From Streptomyces panaciradicis (GTDB lineage: Bacteria; Actinomycetota; Actinomycetes; Streptomycetales; Streptomycetaceae), in assembly GCF_023516615.1 (NCBI RefSeq), contig NZ_JAMGBF010000096.1:1-64000 (forward strand): a stretch of 64,000 bases of DNA, in the 5' to 3' direction. Each line of letters starts with the position of its first letter. The stretch's first letter is position 1. Made by a program: the position numbers and the translations under genes. Below are positions 19,239-27,683 of the stretch, in pieces. The notes below the pieces were generated by a model. That model searched no databases. It was given only the letters and a program-made list of their open reading frames with translations, and was not told where the DNA came from.

Positions 19239-20593
19239 CTACCAGCCGACGGCGACCAGGAGCCACTGCGGGTCGGCGTGCGAGACGAACGAGGACTGGC
19301 CGGCCACGTCGTCGTAGGGGAAGCCGTAGGCGAGGTGGTTGATGGCGTTGTCGTGCCAGAACTCGGCGTAGTAGTTGGCCGGTGCCGCCTTGTAGAACTG
19401 GGCCGGGTCGGACTGCTGGGAGGCCGGCAGCGTGGCGACGTGACGGTTGAGTGCGGCGCACATGTCCGGGTTGCCCGCCAGGGAGGCGGCGCAGCCGAAG
19501 ATGTCGGAGGTGGCCGCGTTCACGCCCACCGACTGGGCGTAGGAGGTGAAGTAGTTGGCGTTGGCGCCGCCCGCGCGGAAGCTCGGGTCGCTGCCGGGCG
19601 CGATGATCCGGTAGGGGGCCTGGGTCTGGGCGAGCACCTTGAACTCGTTCGGCACGGCGTCGGTGAAGCGCTGGAAGGTGGTGGCGCGGTCCTCGGCGAA
19701 GGTCTGCCGGTTCTCGCCTACCTCCACGTCGTAACCGTCCTTGCTGTGCAGGCGCATGGCCAGCTTCAGGCCGAAGGCGTCGACACGGGTGGTGTTGCCG
19801 TTGAAGACGTTGTTGCCGACCGTGAACTCGATGAAGTCGTAGTAGGGGCTGGTGGGCGAGCCGAGGTGGAAGTACATGCGGCCCGCGGAGTTGGCGGGCA
19901 TGTCGAGGTAGGGCTGCTCGGCGATGGAGTGGGTCTGGCCGTTGAAGCTCCAGTACACCTGGCTGTCGGGGTACTTGCCGTTGGTGCGGTTGAGGATCTT
20001 CACCTCGACGGCGTTGCTCGCCGGGGGATGTCGCCGGTGCTGCCCCAGAAGTCGTCCGGCGGGGTGGTGCCGCCGGGGCCGTAGACCTGGAACTCCCACA
20101 GGGAGTAGCCGTACGGGGTGCCGCGCGCGGTGCCGTACATGCGGACGTAGCGGCCGCTGCCGGAGACGGTGATGTTCTGGGTGCCGCCGGTTGCGGTCGT
20201 GGTGGAGTAGACGGTGGTCCAGGTGGTGGCGTCGGTGGAGGTCTGGATCTGGAAGGCGGTCGCGTACGCGGCCTCCCAGGTGAGGGCGACGCGGCTGAGC
20301 TGCTGGACGGATCCGAGGTCGACCCGTATCCATTGCGGGTCGGAGAACGCCGAGGACCAGCGGGTGCCGGTGTTGCCGTCGACGGCGGCGCTCGCGGGGA
20401 AGGTGCCGTTCTCGGTCGAGGAGGCGGTGGCGGGCCTGCCCTGGGACAGCAGCTGGTCGGCGGCGTGGGCGGGTGCGGGGGCCAGGACCGCGCAGAGGGC
20501 GGCGATCAGGGCGATGACCGGACCGAGGGCCGCGCGGGAGCGTGCGGTGACGATCGGGGATCTGTGGGTGGGTGCGCTGACGGAACTCTGCAT
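19239..20593 (-). pseudogene. CBM32-GH64 beta-1,3-glucanase, interrupted by a one-base frameshift
   Basis: The first frame encodes a signal peptide (ends APAHA) and a CBM32/F5-8C discoidin domain (ATASSTENGTFPASAAVDG, ending YSLWEFQVYG), then a linker reading STGDIP. The next frame continues PASNAVEVKILNRTNGKYPD through a GH64-like, thaumatin-type catalytic domain (YLDMPANSAGRMYFHLG, FIEFTVGNNVF, DVEVGENRQTF, ending LLVAVGW). GH64 enzymes release laminaripentaose from beta-1,3-glucan. The break is at the G5 run 20023-20027 on the plus strand; one more base would restore a single protein of about 450 residues. Start ATG 20593 has GAGGAG seven bases upstream. A LacI-type operator lies 56 bases before the start. 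This could be a true mutation or a sequencing error in a homopolymer; every other part looks intact. Confidence 0.8.
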
Positions 20594-20648
20594 GCGAGAT
20601 CTCCTCAGGCCGGTGCGGCGTGCGTGGGGGTGGAGCAACAGCAGATGT

Positions 20649-20660
20649 GAGAGCGCTCTC
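20649..20660. promoter_or_regulatory. LacI-family operator upstream of GH64 gene
   Basis: Perfect 12-bp palindrome GAGAGCGCTCTC, 56 bases before the GH64 start. The same core recurs before the LacI gene and between the DUF1996 and beta-helix genes. Confidence 0.75.
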
Positions 20661-20772
20661 TCCGGGTTGTAGTCCCAGCCGTGCCCGCCGTCAACAACTG
20701 AAGCCGAAATCCCATGGATCGGGCCCTGCCCCTACACCCCTTGACGCATCCGGTACGGACCTATCCGTGCCC

Positions 20773-21813
20773 TCACGCCGACTCGCGCACCACGAGTTCG
20801 GGCTCGAAGACGACCGAGGTCGCCTCGGTGCGGGCGCCGAGGATGTGCTCGTCGAGCAGCCGCGCCATCTCCGCCGCCATCTCCTCCACCGGCTGGCGCA
20901 CGGTGGTCAGTCGGGGTCGGCTGGTGACGGCGACGGTGGAGTCGTCGAAGCCGACGACCGCCACGTCCTCCGGAACCCGGCGGCCGCGCTCGCGCAGCAC
21001 CTGGCACGCGCCCTGGGCCATCAGGTCGTTGGCCGCGAACACGCCGTCCGTGTCGGGATGGCGCTCAAGGAGCTCGGACATGGCCGCGACGCCGCTGTCG
21101 AGGGTGAACCCGCCCTCGGTGACCGGGACGTACGGGTGACCGTGCCGCGCGAGCGCGTCACGGAAACCGGCCAGGCGTTCCTGACTCGCGGGCACGTCGA
21201 GGGGGCCGCAGATCGTGGCGAGCCGGCGGCAGCCGCGCCCGAGCAGGTGCTCGGCGGCGAGGCGGCCTCCGTCCCGGTGCGCGAGGTCGACGTAACTGAG
21301 CGGCACCGGACGCGAGGGCCGGGCGAAGAGCACCGCGGGCAACCGGGCTTCGGCGAGCAGGGCGGGCAACGGGTCCTCGGCGTGGGTCGAGACCACCAGG
21401 GCGCCGTCGGCGCGCCCCTGCCGCAGATACGTCAGCACCTCGTCACGGGCGTCGTCGGACTCGGCGAACATCAGCACCGGGTGCAGGGAACGGGGGCGCA
21501 GGAAACCGACGACGCCCCCGACCACCCGGCCGAAGAAGGGGTCGGCGAACACCCGCGCGGCGAAGGCGTTCTGGCCGGCGTCCGTGGTGTCCCCCGCGCC
21601 GGACACCACCAGGGCGACGGTCTCGGCCCGCCGGGTCACGAGGGAGCGGGCTGCCCGGTTGGGCGCGTACCCCGTCCGTTCGATGGCCCGGCGGACCAGG
21701 TCCCGTATCTCCGGATCGACGTTGCGGATGCCGTTGACCACCCGCGACACGGTCGCCCGGGAGACTCCGGCCTCCCGGGCGACGTCCTCCAGCGTCGGGG
21801 CCCGTCTGCGCAT
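20773..21813 (-). CDS. LacI-family transcriptional regulator of the glucan island
   Basis: A 346-residue repressor. The N-terminal helix-turn-helix is TLEDVAREAGVSRATVSRVV at residues 7-26, with the hinge helix region GYAPNRAARSL after it. The periplasmic-binding-protein-like sensor follows (ETVALVVSG, LAEARLPAVLF, DGVFAANDLMAQG, VAVVGFDDSTVAV, LTTVRQPVEEM). It should bind a CGCTC-centred palindrome and release it on binding a sugar. The operator TAGAGCGCTCTC lies 34 bases before its own start, indicating autoregulation, and identical cores stand before the GH64, DUF1996 and beta-helix genes. The inducer is probably a beta-glucan oligosaccharide, inferred from the GH64 neighbour. Confidence 0.9.
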   Translation of the reverse strand: MRRRAPTLEDVAREAGVSRATVSRVVNGIRNVDPEIRDLVRRAIERTGYAPNRAARSLVTRRAETVALVVSGAGDTTDAGQNAFAARVFADPFFGRVVGGVVGFLRPRSLHPVLMFAESDDARDEVLTYLRQGRADGALVVSTHAEDPLPALLAEARLPAVLFARPSRPVPLSYVDLAHRDGGRLAAEHLLGRGCRRLATICGPLDVPASQERLAGFRDALARHGHPYVPVTEGGFTLDSGVAAMSELLERHPDTDGVFAANDLMAQGACQVLRERGRRVPEDVAVVGFDDSTVAVTSRPRLTTVRQPVEEMAAEMARLLDEHILGARTEATSVVFEPELVVRESA

Positions 21814-21838
21814 GCAGGCACCCTAACGGACTCGCCGA

Positions 21839-23647
21839 TCACGCTGTAGAGCGCTCTCCGAGGGTGGGGTCGGCCCGGCCGGCAATCAGCCGTAGACGCC
21901 GAACTCGTACAGCGAGTAGCCCCAACCGGTGCCCCGCGCGGTGCCGTTGACGCGGACAATAGCGGCCCGTCCCGGTGACGTCGACGTCGTCGATGCCGCC
22001 GTTGCCGTCGGACACGGTACGCACCGTCTGCCAGTTCTGTCCGTCGTCGGAGGTCTGGATGGTGTACGCCTTCGCGTAGGACGCCTCCCAGTACAGCTGG
22101 ACGTGCCGGAAGGTGGTGCGGGTGCCCAGGTCGACCTGGAGCCACTGGGGGTCGCTCCAGTCACTGGCCCAGCGGGTGGCGGGATTTCCGTCGACCGCGT
22201 TGGCCGCGGTGCAGGGACAGTCGCCGTAACTCGCCTGGAAGGAGGAGGCGGTGGCCGGTCTTCCGCGCGCCAGGTTCGTACCGGACGGCACGGGTGGGAC
22301 GACGCGGACCGAGCGGGTCTCGACGCCGACGTTGCCCCGGCCGTCGGTGGCCTTGACGTACATCTTCCAGACGCCGGGGCGGTCGGGTGCGGTCACCCTG
22401 AGCCGGCCGCCGCCGAGGTCGGTGAAGGGCAGCGAGGCCAGGTTCTTGCTCTGGTCGATGTACATGCTGTTGTCGAGAACCTCGTAGGAGACCGGGTCTC
22501 CGTCGGGGTCGGTGGCCCTGACGTCCAGGACGAGGTCGTGCCCGGCCTGCACCTTGCCCGCGTCGCCCTCCACGCTCAGGTCGGAGATGACCGGCGGGGT
22601 GTTGTCGTGCGTGGTGTCGCCGCCGTAGGCCCTCTTCACGGCGTAGTACGACAGGCGTTTCTGGCCCGCCGGCAGCAGGTTGAACCAGATGCCGCCGAAG
22701 TCGTACTCGGTGCCGTAGTGGAACATCGTGGCGCCGAGCGCGACGCCCTTGTGTCCGGTGACGCAACTCCAGGCGCGGGTGTAGCCGTCGGCCTTGGCCC
22801 GGTCGGTGGGTTCGAGCGGGACGCCGTCGGCGTCGTCGGGGACCTCCCACTCGCCTGCCGGACCGGTCTCGGTGACGATGTAGGGCTTGGTGTAACCCCC
22901 TTGCTCCCAGGCGGACTTGATGTCGCAGACCGCGTTGTAGGAGTTCACGGCGTACAGGTCGAGGTCCGGCGCGTTCCTCTTGTAGTACGGCCATGCCCCC
23001 ACCCAGGCGTCGGTGGACGTGACAGGGTGGTCGGGGTCGACGGCGTGGATCTTCTTGGCGATGTCGTTGACGAGCGCGGTGTAGGCGTCGCGCTGTCTCT
23101 CCAACTCGTCGCCGCTGTAGCAGTTCTGCAGTCCGAGGACGGACTCGTTGCCGACGTCCCACATGAGCACGCCGGGGTTGTCCTTGTAGGTCCGGACCCA
23201 CTGGGGGAACTCGTCGAGCATATGGTTCTTGTACGCGGTGTCGGTCACGTAGTTCACGCAGCCGCCGCTGCCGGGGCCGCCGCCGGGCTGCAGCCAGAAG
23301 CCGGCGACGACCTTGATGCCGTGGGCGGCGGCGGAGTCGAACAGCGGCTTGCTGGTGGCGTCGGTGCCCCAGGTGCGGATGGTGTTGACGCCCATGGACT
23401 GCAGATCCGGCATGTACCTCTCGGCGTCGGCGACACTCGGGCCCCAGGTCAGGCCCTTGATCTGGTACGGCCGTCCGTCCACCGTCAGCTGCCAGGCACC
23501 CTGGCCGCCGGTGACCTTGACGACGCTGCCGGCGGCCTGCGCCTGGGCGGCGGGCAGCGCGACCAGGAAGCCGGCGGCCAGGGCTCCGGCGGTGAGGGGT
23601 GCCGCGGCGCGGCGGGTTCTGGAGCGTGTGCGGGTTCGTGGGGTCAT
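21839..23647 (-). CDS. Secreted clan GH-A glycoside hydrolase with CBM32, C-terminus frameshifted
   Basis: A signal peptide (ends QAQA) is followed by a TIM-barrel catalytic domain of clan GH-A. It begins RPYQIKGLTWGPSVADAERY. The probable acid/base Glu is in MWDVGNESV and the nucleophile Glu in YIVTETGPAG. An Ig-like domain (PPVISDLSVEGD) and a CBM32 (NLARGRPATASS, WLQVDLGTRTTFRHVQLYWE) follow. The exact GH family is unclear; the opening resembles GH2/GH5/GH72-type glucan enzymes. Near 21962 an extra base changes GRYVRVNGTA to GRYCPRQRHRA, so the last 40 or so residues are out of frame and the ORF runs to 21839. The restored frame ends at 21886 with the standard CBM32 ending YSLYEFGVYG. Start ATG has GAGGAG eight bases before it. 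Only 12 bases separate it from the DUF1996 gene, so they form one operon. Confidence 0.75.
   Translation of the reverse strand: MTPRTRTRSRTRRAAAPLTAGALAAGFLVALPAAQAQAAGSVVKVTGGQGAWQLTVDGRPYQIKGLTWGPSVADAERYMPDLQSMGVNTIRTWGTDATSKPLFDSAAAHGIKVVAGFWLQPGGGPGSGGCVNYVTDTAYKNHMLDEFPQWVRTYKDNPGVLMWDVGNESVLGLQNCYSGDELERQRDAYTALVNDIAKKIHAVDPDHPVTSTDAWVGAWPYYKRNAPDLDLYAVNSYNAVCDIKSAWEQGGYTKPYIVTETGPAGEWEVPDDADGVPLEPTDRAKADGYTRAWSCVTGHKGVALGATMFHYGTEYDFGGIWFNLLPAGQKRLSYYAVKRAYGGDTTHDNTPPVISDLSVEGDAGKVQAGHDLVLDVRATDPDGDPVSYEVLDNSMYIDQSKNLASLPFTDLGGGRLRVTAPDRPGVWKMYVKATDGRGNVGVETRSVRVVPPVPSGTNLARGRPATASSFQASYGDCPCTAANAVDGNPATRWASDWSDPQWLQVDLGTRTTFRHVQLYWEASYAKAYTIQTSDDGQNWQTVRTVSDGNGGIDDVDVTGTGRYCPRQRHRAGHRLGLLAVRVRRLRLIAGRADPTLGERSTA
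21847..21858. promoter_or_regulatory. LacI-family operator upstream of the lacI-type gene
   Basis: TAGAGCGCTCTC, one base away from the perfect palindrome GAGAGCGCTCTC, 34 bases before the repressor start. If the upstream hydrolase is read in its restored frame (stop at 21886) the site is intergenic. Confidence 0.65.
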
Positions 23648-23659
23648 CGCTGCTGCTCC

Positions 23660-24754
23660 TCAGGGCAGTTCGTAGTGCTCGTCGAGGGTCGCGCCCGCCT
23701 CCGGGTGGGTCTCGTCGTAGCCGCGCGCGTCGCACTGCAGCCCGCCGACGACGCAGTGGTCGACCAGCGCCTTGAGCGTGGGGGCGTCCCAGGCGTTGAA
23801 GAAGTCGTAGTGGAAGGTGTGGCCCGCGCCGCTGGCCAGGCGCACCTTGGACATGTCGCCGTTGACGGGGAAGGCCATCTTGAACTCGATCATCGGAAGG
23901 GCGACCGGGTGGTCGGCCGGGCAGATGTTGTCGTTCGTGCCGGGCTTGACCACGGGGTAGGCCATGTGGCTCTTGTGGTCGGGGGTGTCGAGGTACCTGC
24001 CGTCCCAGCAACTGGGCGCCTGGAAGCGGATGTTGAGCTGCACGTCGGCCCGGTTCGGGCAGGTCGCGGGGAACTCGGTGTTGAAGTAGCTGTCACCGCA
24101 CTCCCAGCCCTCGACGAAGCCGGGGTGGTGGCGGAACTCGTCGGCGCTCTGCATCGGGCTGCCGACGACGAACCGCAGGCCCTTGGGGAAGGGCCGGACG
24201 CTGGTGTAGTCGGTGACGCCCGCCTTGTAGTAGATGACCTGCGGCCCCACCGGGAGGATCCGCTGGTCGCCGTTGTAGAGGGTGGGCATCCAGTAGCCGG
24301 AGCGGTCGCCGGGAGCCTTGCAGGTGGTGCCGCCGGCCTCCAGTGAGGCCGTCGTGCTGTAGGCGTCGGTCGTGGTGTTGCCCAGGAAGGTGTGGTCGTG
24401 GGACGTGCCGGGCTGCTGCGGGTAGACGATCGGGTCGTCGGGCCGGGTGTGCGTGACCGAGCAGTTGGCCTGGAACTCGTGGAAGTAGCGGTGCGGCGGG
24501 TCCTGCGTGGACGGCGTCACACCGGTGACCGGCGGGTTCGCGGGGATGTAGCCGTCGCCGTCCGGGTCCTCCGGCGAGGTGGCGGCGGACGCCGCCATCG
24601 CGTGCCCGGAGTGGGTGGCAGCGAACGCCCTGGAGGCGGAGCTGTGCGGCGCGGGCGGGCCGGCGCTGACGGCCACGCCTCCCAAGCCGAGCGAGGTCAG
24701 CAGGAGCGCGCCGGTGATCAGGGTGACGGACAGGCCTTTCGATCTCCGTGACAT
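23660..24754 (-). CDS. Secreted DUF1996 protein
   Basis: A 364-residue exported protein with a signal peptide (residues 1-31, ending VAVSA). The DUF1996 pattern follows: YFHEFQANCSVTHTRPDDPI, PGTSHDHTFLGN, SGYWMPTLYN, FVEGWECGDSYFNTEFP, and a late HTFHYDFFNAWD. The conserved His, Asp and Cys residues suggest a metal- or sugar-binding secreted enzyme, but no activity is firmly known to me for the family. It is the first gene of an operon with the CBM32 clan-A hydrolase and has a perfect 16-bp LacI-type operator about 50 bases upstream. That makes a role in extracellular glucan breakdown or binding likely. The start ATG follows GGAGGAGG six bases away. Confidence 0.85.
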   Translation of the reverse strand: MSRRSKGLSVTLITGALLLTSLGLGGVAVSAGPPAPHSSASRAFAATHSGHAMAASAATSPEDPDGDGYIPANPPVTGVTPSTQDPPHRYFHEFQANCSVTHTRPDDPIVYPQQPGTSHDHTFLGNTTTDAYSTTASLEAGGTTCKAPGDRSGYWMPTLYNGDQRILPVGPQVIYYKAGVTDYTSVRPFPKGLRFVVGSPMQSADEFRHHPGFVEGWECGDSYFNTEFPATCPNRADVQLNIRFQAPSCWDGRYLDTPDHKSHMAYPVVKPGTNDNICPADHPVALPMIEFKMAFPVNGDMSKVRLASGAGHTFHYDFFNAWDAPTLKALVDHCVVGGLQCDARGYDETHPEAGATLDEHYELP

Positions 24755-24803
24755 GGAGACCTCCTCCTGTGCTGTGGGGGTCGGGGAGCGCCGGATCGGA
24801 TAT

Positions 24804-24819
24804 GGGAGAGCGCTCTCCC
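24804..24819. promoter_or_regulatory. LacI-family operator in the divergent DUF1996/beta-helix region
   Basis: A perfect 16-bp palindrome GGGAGAGCGCTCTCCC, about 50 bases before the DUF1996 start and 215 before the beta-helix gene. It is the strongest of the three copies and sits where it can control the operon to the left and possibly the gene to the right. Confidence 0.8.
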
Positions 24820-25034
24820 GCCGAGGAGTGTTGAGGGCATGTCATCAAGATGTCAAGGGACTCGACCGAAGTGAATCCGGAAAGATTTCAACTTCCGAAG
24901 GCTTGCCGAGGGTTGTGACTCATCAGTTAAATCAAGACGTGAACTAAGCGTCGGGGCGCAGCCCTTGACGCCTCGATCCGCCTGCCGTCGGCGGCCTCAC
25001 CTGTTCCTTTCCCACCACACCCGCAGGGACCTCC

Positions 25035-27575
25035 ATGAGACTCAGATCCCTGGGCGTCGTGCTCGCCGCCATGGCGGCGCTGCTCGCCCTACCCGTGCCC
25101 CACCCGGCCGCAGCGGCCGAACTCCCCCTGTCCCAGGGCAGAACGGCGACCTCCTCCTCCGACGAGAACGCCGGCACACCGGCCGCCTACGCCGTCGACG
25201 GCGACACCGGCACCCGCTGGTCGTCGGCCGCGACCGACACCCAGTGGCTGCAGGTCGACCTGGGCGCCACGGCCACGATCTCGAAGGTCGTCCTCAACTG
25301 GGAGGCGGCCTACGGCAAGGACTACAAGATCCAGGCGTCCGCCGACGGCAGCACCTGGACCGACCTGACCTCCGTCACCGGCGGCGACGGAGGCAGCGAC
25401 AGCCTCGACGTCTCCGGACAGGGACGCTACGTCCGGATGTACGGCATCCACCGGGCCACCCAATGGGGCTACTCCCTGTGGGAGTTCCAGGTCTTCGGCA
25501 CCTCCGGCACCGGCACGTCCTCCTGCGACACCGCCAACGCCGCGAAGGGCCGGCCCGCTTCGGCCTCGTCCACGGAGAACGCCGGTACGCCGGCCTCCGC
25601 CGCCTTCGACGGCGACAACGGCACCCGCTGGTCCAGCCAGGCCTCCGACCCGCAGTGGGTGCAGGTCGACCTGGGCTCCGTCAAGTCCCTGTGCAAGGTC
25701 GACCTGACCTGGGAGGCCGCCTACGCCAAGGAGTTCCAGATCCAGGCCTCCACGGACGGCCAGAGCTGGACCACGCTCAAGAGCGTCACCGGCGCGAGCG
25801 GAGGCACGGCCTCTTACGACGTCAGCGGCTCCGGACGGTACGTACGCGTCAACGGCACCGTCCGCGCCACGGGTTACGGCTACTCCCTGTGGGAGGTGGC
25901 CGTCCACACCGGAACCGGCGGCACCACTCCCCCGGTCCAGGGCGGCGGCGACCTCGGACCGAACGTCATCGTCGTCGACCCCAACACCCCCAATCTGCAG
26001 CAGAAGTTCGACGACGTCTTCGCCAAGCAGGAGTCGGCCCAGTTCGGCAGCGGCCGCTACCAGTTCCTGCTCAAGCCCGGCACCTACAACGGCATCAACG
26101 CCCAACTCGGCTTCTACACCTCCATCTCGGGGCTCGGCCTCAACCCCGACGACACCCAGATCAACGGTGACATCACCGTCGACGCCGGCTGGTTCAACGG
26201 CAACGCCACGCAGAACTTCTGGCGTTCGGCGGAGAACCTCGCCATCACCCCGTCCAACGGCACCGACCGCTGGGCCGTCGCGCAGGCGGTCCCCTTCCGC
26301 CGCATCCACGTCAAGGGCGGCCTCAACCTGGCCCCGAACGGCTACGGTTGGGCCTCCGGCGGCTACATCGCCGACTCCAAGATCGACGGCACCGTCGGGC
26401 CGTACTCCCAGCAGCAGTGGTACACCCGCGACAGCTCCGTCGGCGGCTGGACCAACGGCGTGTGGAACATGACGTTCACCGGCGTCCAGGGCGCCCCGGC
26501 GACCAACTTCGACTCGGGCCCGTACACCACCCTGGACACGACACCCGTCTCCCGCGAGAAGCCGTTCCTCTACCTCGACGGCAGCACCTACAAGGTGTTC
26601 GTGCCCGCCAAGCGCACCAACGCGCGCGGAGTGTCCTGGCCGGCGAACGCGGGCACCTCCCTCCCGCTGGACCAGTTCTACGTCGTCAAGCCGGGCGCCA
26701 CCGCCGCCACCATCAACCAGGCGCTCGCTCAAGGCCTCAACCTGCTGTTCACGCCGGGTGTCTACCACCTCGACCAGACCATCGACGTCACCCGCGCCGA
26801 CACCGTGGTCCTCGGACTGGGCCTGGCGACGCTCGTGCCGGACAACGGCATCGACGCCCTGCACGTGGCCGACGTCGACGGCGTGCGCCTCGCCGGCTTC
26901 CTCATCGACGCCGGCTCCGTCAACTCCGACACGCTGCTGCGGATCGGGCAGCCCGGTGCGAGCGCCGACCACTCGGCCGACCCGACCACCATGCAGGACG
27001 TGTTCGTCCGCATCGGCGGCGCCGGCCCCGGTCTCGCCACCAACTCCGTCGTCGTCAACAGCGACGACGTCGTCATCGACCACACCTGGCTGTGGCGCGC
27101 CGACCACGGCAGCGGCGTCGGCTGGGACACCAACCGCGCCGACTACGGCCTGCGCGTCAACGGCGACGACGTCCTCGCCACCGGGCTGTTCGTGGAGCAC
27201 TTCAACAAGTACGACGTCCTGTGGAGCGGCGAACGCGGCCGCACCATCTTCTTCCAGAACGAGAAGGCCTACGACGCCCCGAACGCCGCCGCCATCACCC
27301 ACGACGGCATCGTCGGCTACGCGGCCTACAAGGTCGCCGACACCGTGACCCAGCACGAGGCGTGGGGCCTGGGCAGCTACTGCAACTACACCGCCGATCC
27401 GTCGATCGTCCAGGCACACGGCTTCCAGGTCCCGGTCACCGCCGGGGTGAAGCTGCACGACGTGCTGGTGATCTCCCTCGGCGGCAAGGGCCAGTACGCG
27501 CACGTCGTCAACAACACCGGCTCCCCGACCTCGGGGACGGACACCGTGCCGTCCAAGCTGACGTCGTTCCCGTGA
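25035..27575 (+). CDS. Secreted protein with two CBM32 domains and a right-handed beta-helix
   Basis: An 846-residue exported protein. A signal peptide (about 1-28, ending HPAAAA) precedes two tandem CBM32/F5-8C domains, at about 30-155 (SQGRTATSSSDENAGTPAAY to YSLWEFQVFG) and about 165-290 (AKGRPASASSTENAGTPASA to YSLWEVAVH). From about 310 to the end there is a repetitive beta-helix-like region (YQFLLKPGTYNGINAQLGFY, LLFTPGVYHLDQTIDVTRAD, VVLGLGLATLVPDNGIDALH, VNGDDVLATGLFVEHFNKYD). Close relatives are often labelled adenylyl cyclase or coagulation-factor-domain proteins; neither name fits the sequence. A GH55- or GH87-like glucanase or lyase is possible but I cannot place catalytic residues. 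Divergent from the DUF1996 operon with the shared operator between them. Confidence 0.75.
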   Translation: MRLRSLGVVLAAMAALLALPVPHPAAAAELPLSQGRTATSSSDENAGTPAAYAVDGDTGTRWSSAATDTQWLQVDLGATATISKVVLNWEAAYGKDYKIQASADGSTWTDLTSVTGGDGGSDSLDVSGQGRYVRMYGIHRATQWGYSLWEFQVFGTSGTGTSSCDTANAAKGRPASASSTENAGTPASAAFDGDNGTRWSSQASDPQWVQVDLGSVKSLCKVDLTWEAAYAKEFQIQASTDGQSWTTLKSVTGASGGTASYDVSGSGRYVRVNGTVRATGYGYSLWEVAVHTGTGGTTPPVQGGGDLGPNVIVVDPNTPNLQQKFDDVFAKQESAQFGSGRYQFLLKPGTYNGINAQLGFYTSISGLGLNPDDTQINGDITVDAGWFNGNATQNFWRSAENLAITPSNGTDRWAVAQAVPFRRIHVKGGLNLAPNGYGWASGGYIADSKIDGTVGPYSQQQWYTRDSSVGGWTNGVWNMTFTGVQGAPATNFDSGPYTTLDTTPVSREKPFLYLDGSTYKVFVPAKRTNARGVSWPANAGTSLPLDQFYVVKPGATAATINQALAQGLNLLFTPGVYHLDQTIDVTRADTVVLGLGLATLVPDNGIDALHVADVDGVRLAGFLIDAGSVNSDTLLRIGQPGASADHSADPTTMQDVFVRIGGAGPGLATNSVVVNSDDVVIDHTWLWRADHGSGVGWDTNRADYGLRVNGDDVLATGLFVEHFNKYDVLWSGERGRTIFFQNEKAYDAPNAAAITHDGIVGYAAYKVADTVTQHEAWGLGSYCNYTADPSIVQAHGFQVPVTAGVKLHDVLVISLGGKGQYAHVVNNTGSPTSGTDTVPSKLTSFP

Positions 27576-27610
27576 CCGGCGGCCCGAACGGCACCTCGCA
27601 CCGCTGACCG

Positions 27611-27647
27611 ACTCCCGGCCCCCGACTTGCCGTCGGGGGCCGGGAGT
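27611..27647. terminator. Terminator of the beta-helix gene
   Basis: A perfect 16-bp stem ACTCCCGGCCCCCGAC/GTCGGGGGCCGGGAGT with loop TTGCC, 36 bases after the stop. Confidence 0.9.
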
Positions 27648-27683
27648 TGCCACGGGCGCGGGTGCAGGGCAGAGTCACCACCC

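Noticed and set aside
25035..27575. Adenylyl cyclase call for the CBM32 beta-helix protein
   Set aside because: No nucleotide-cyclase motif is present; the protein is exported and carries sugar-binding domains.
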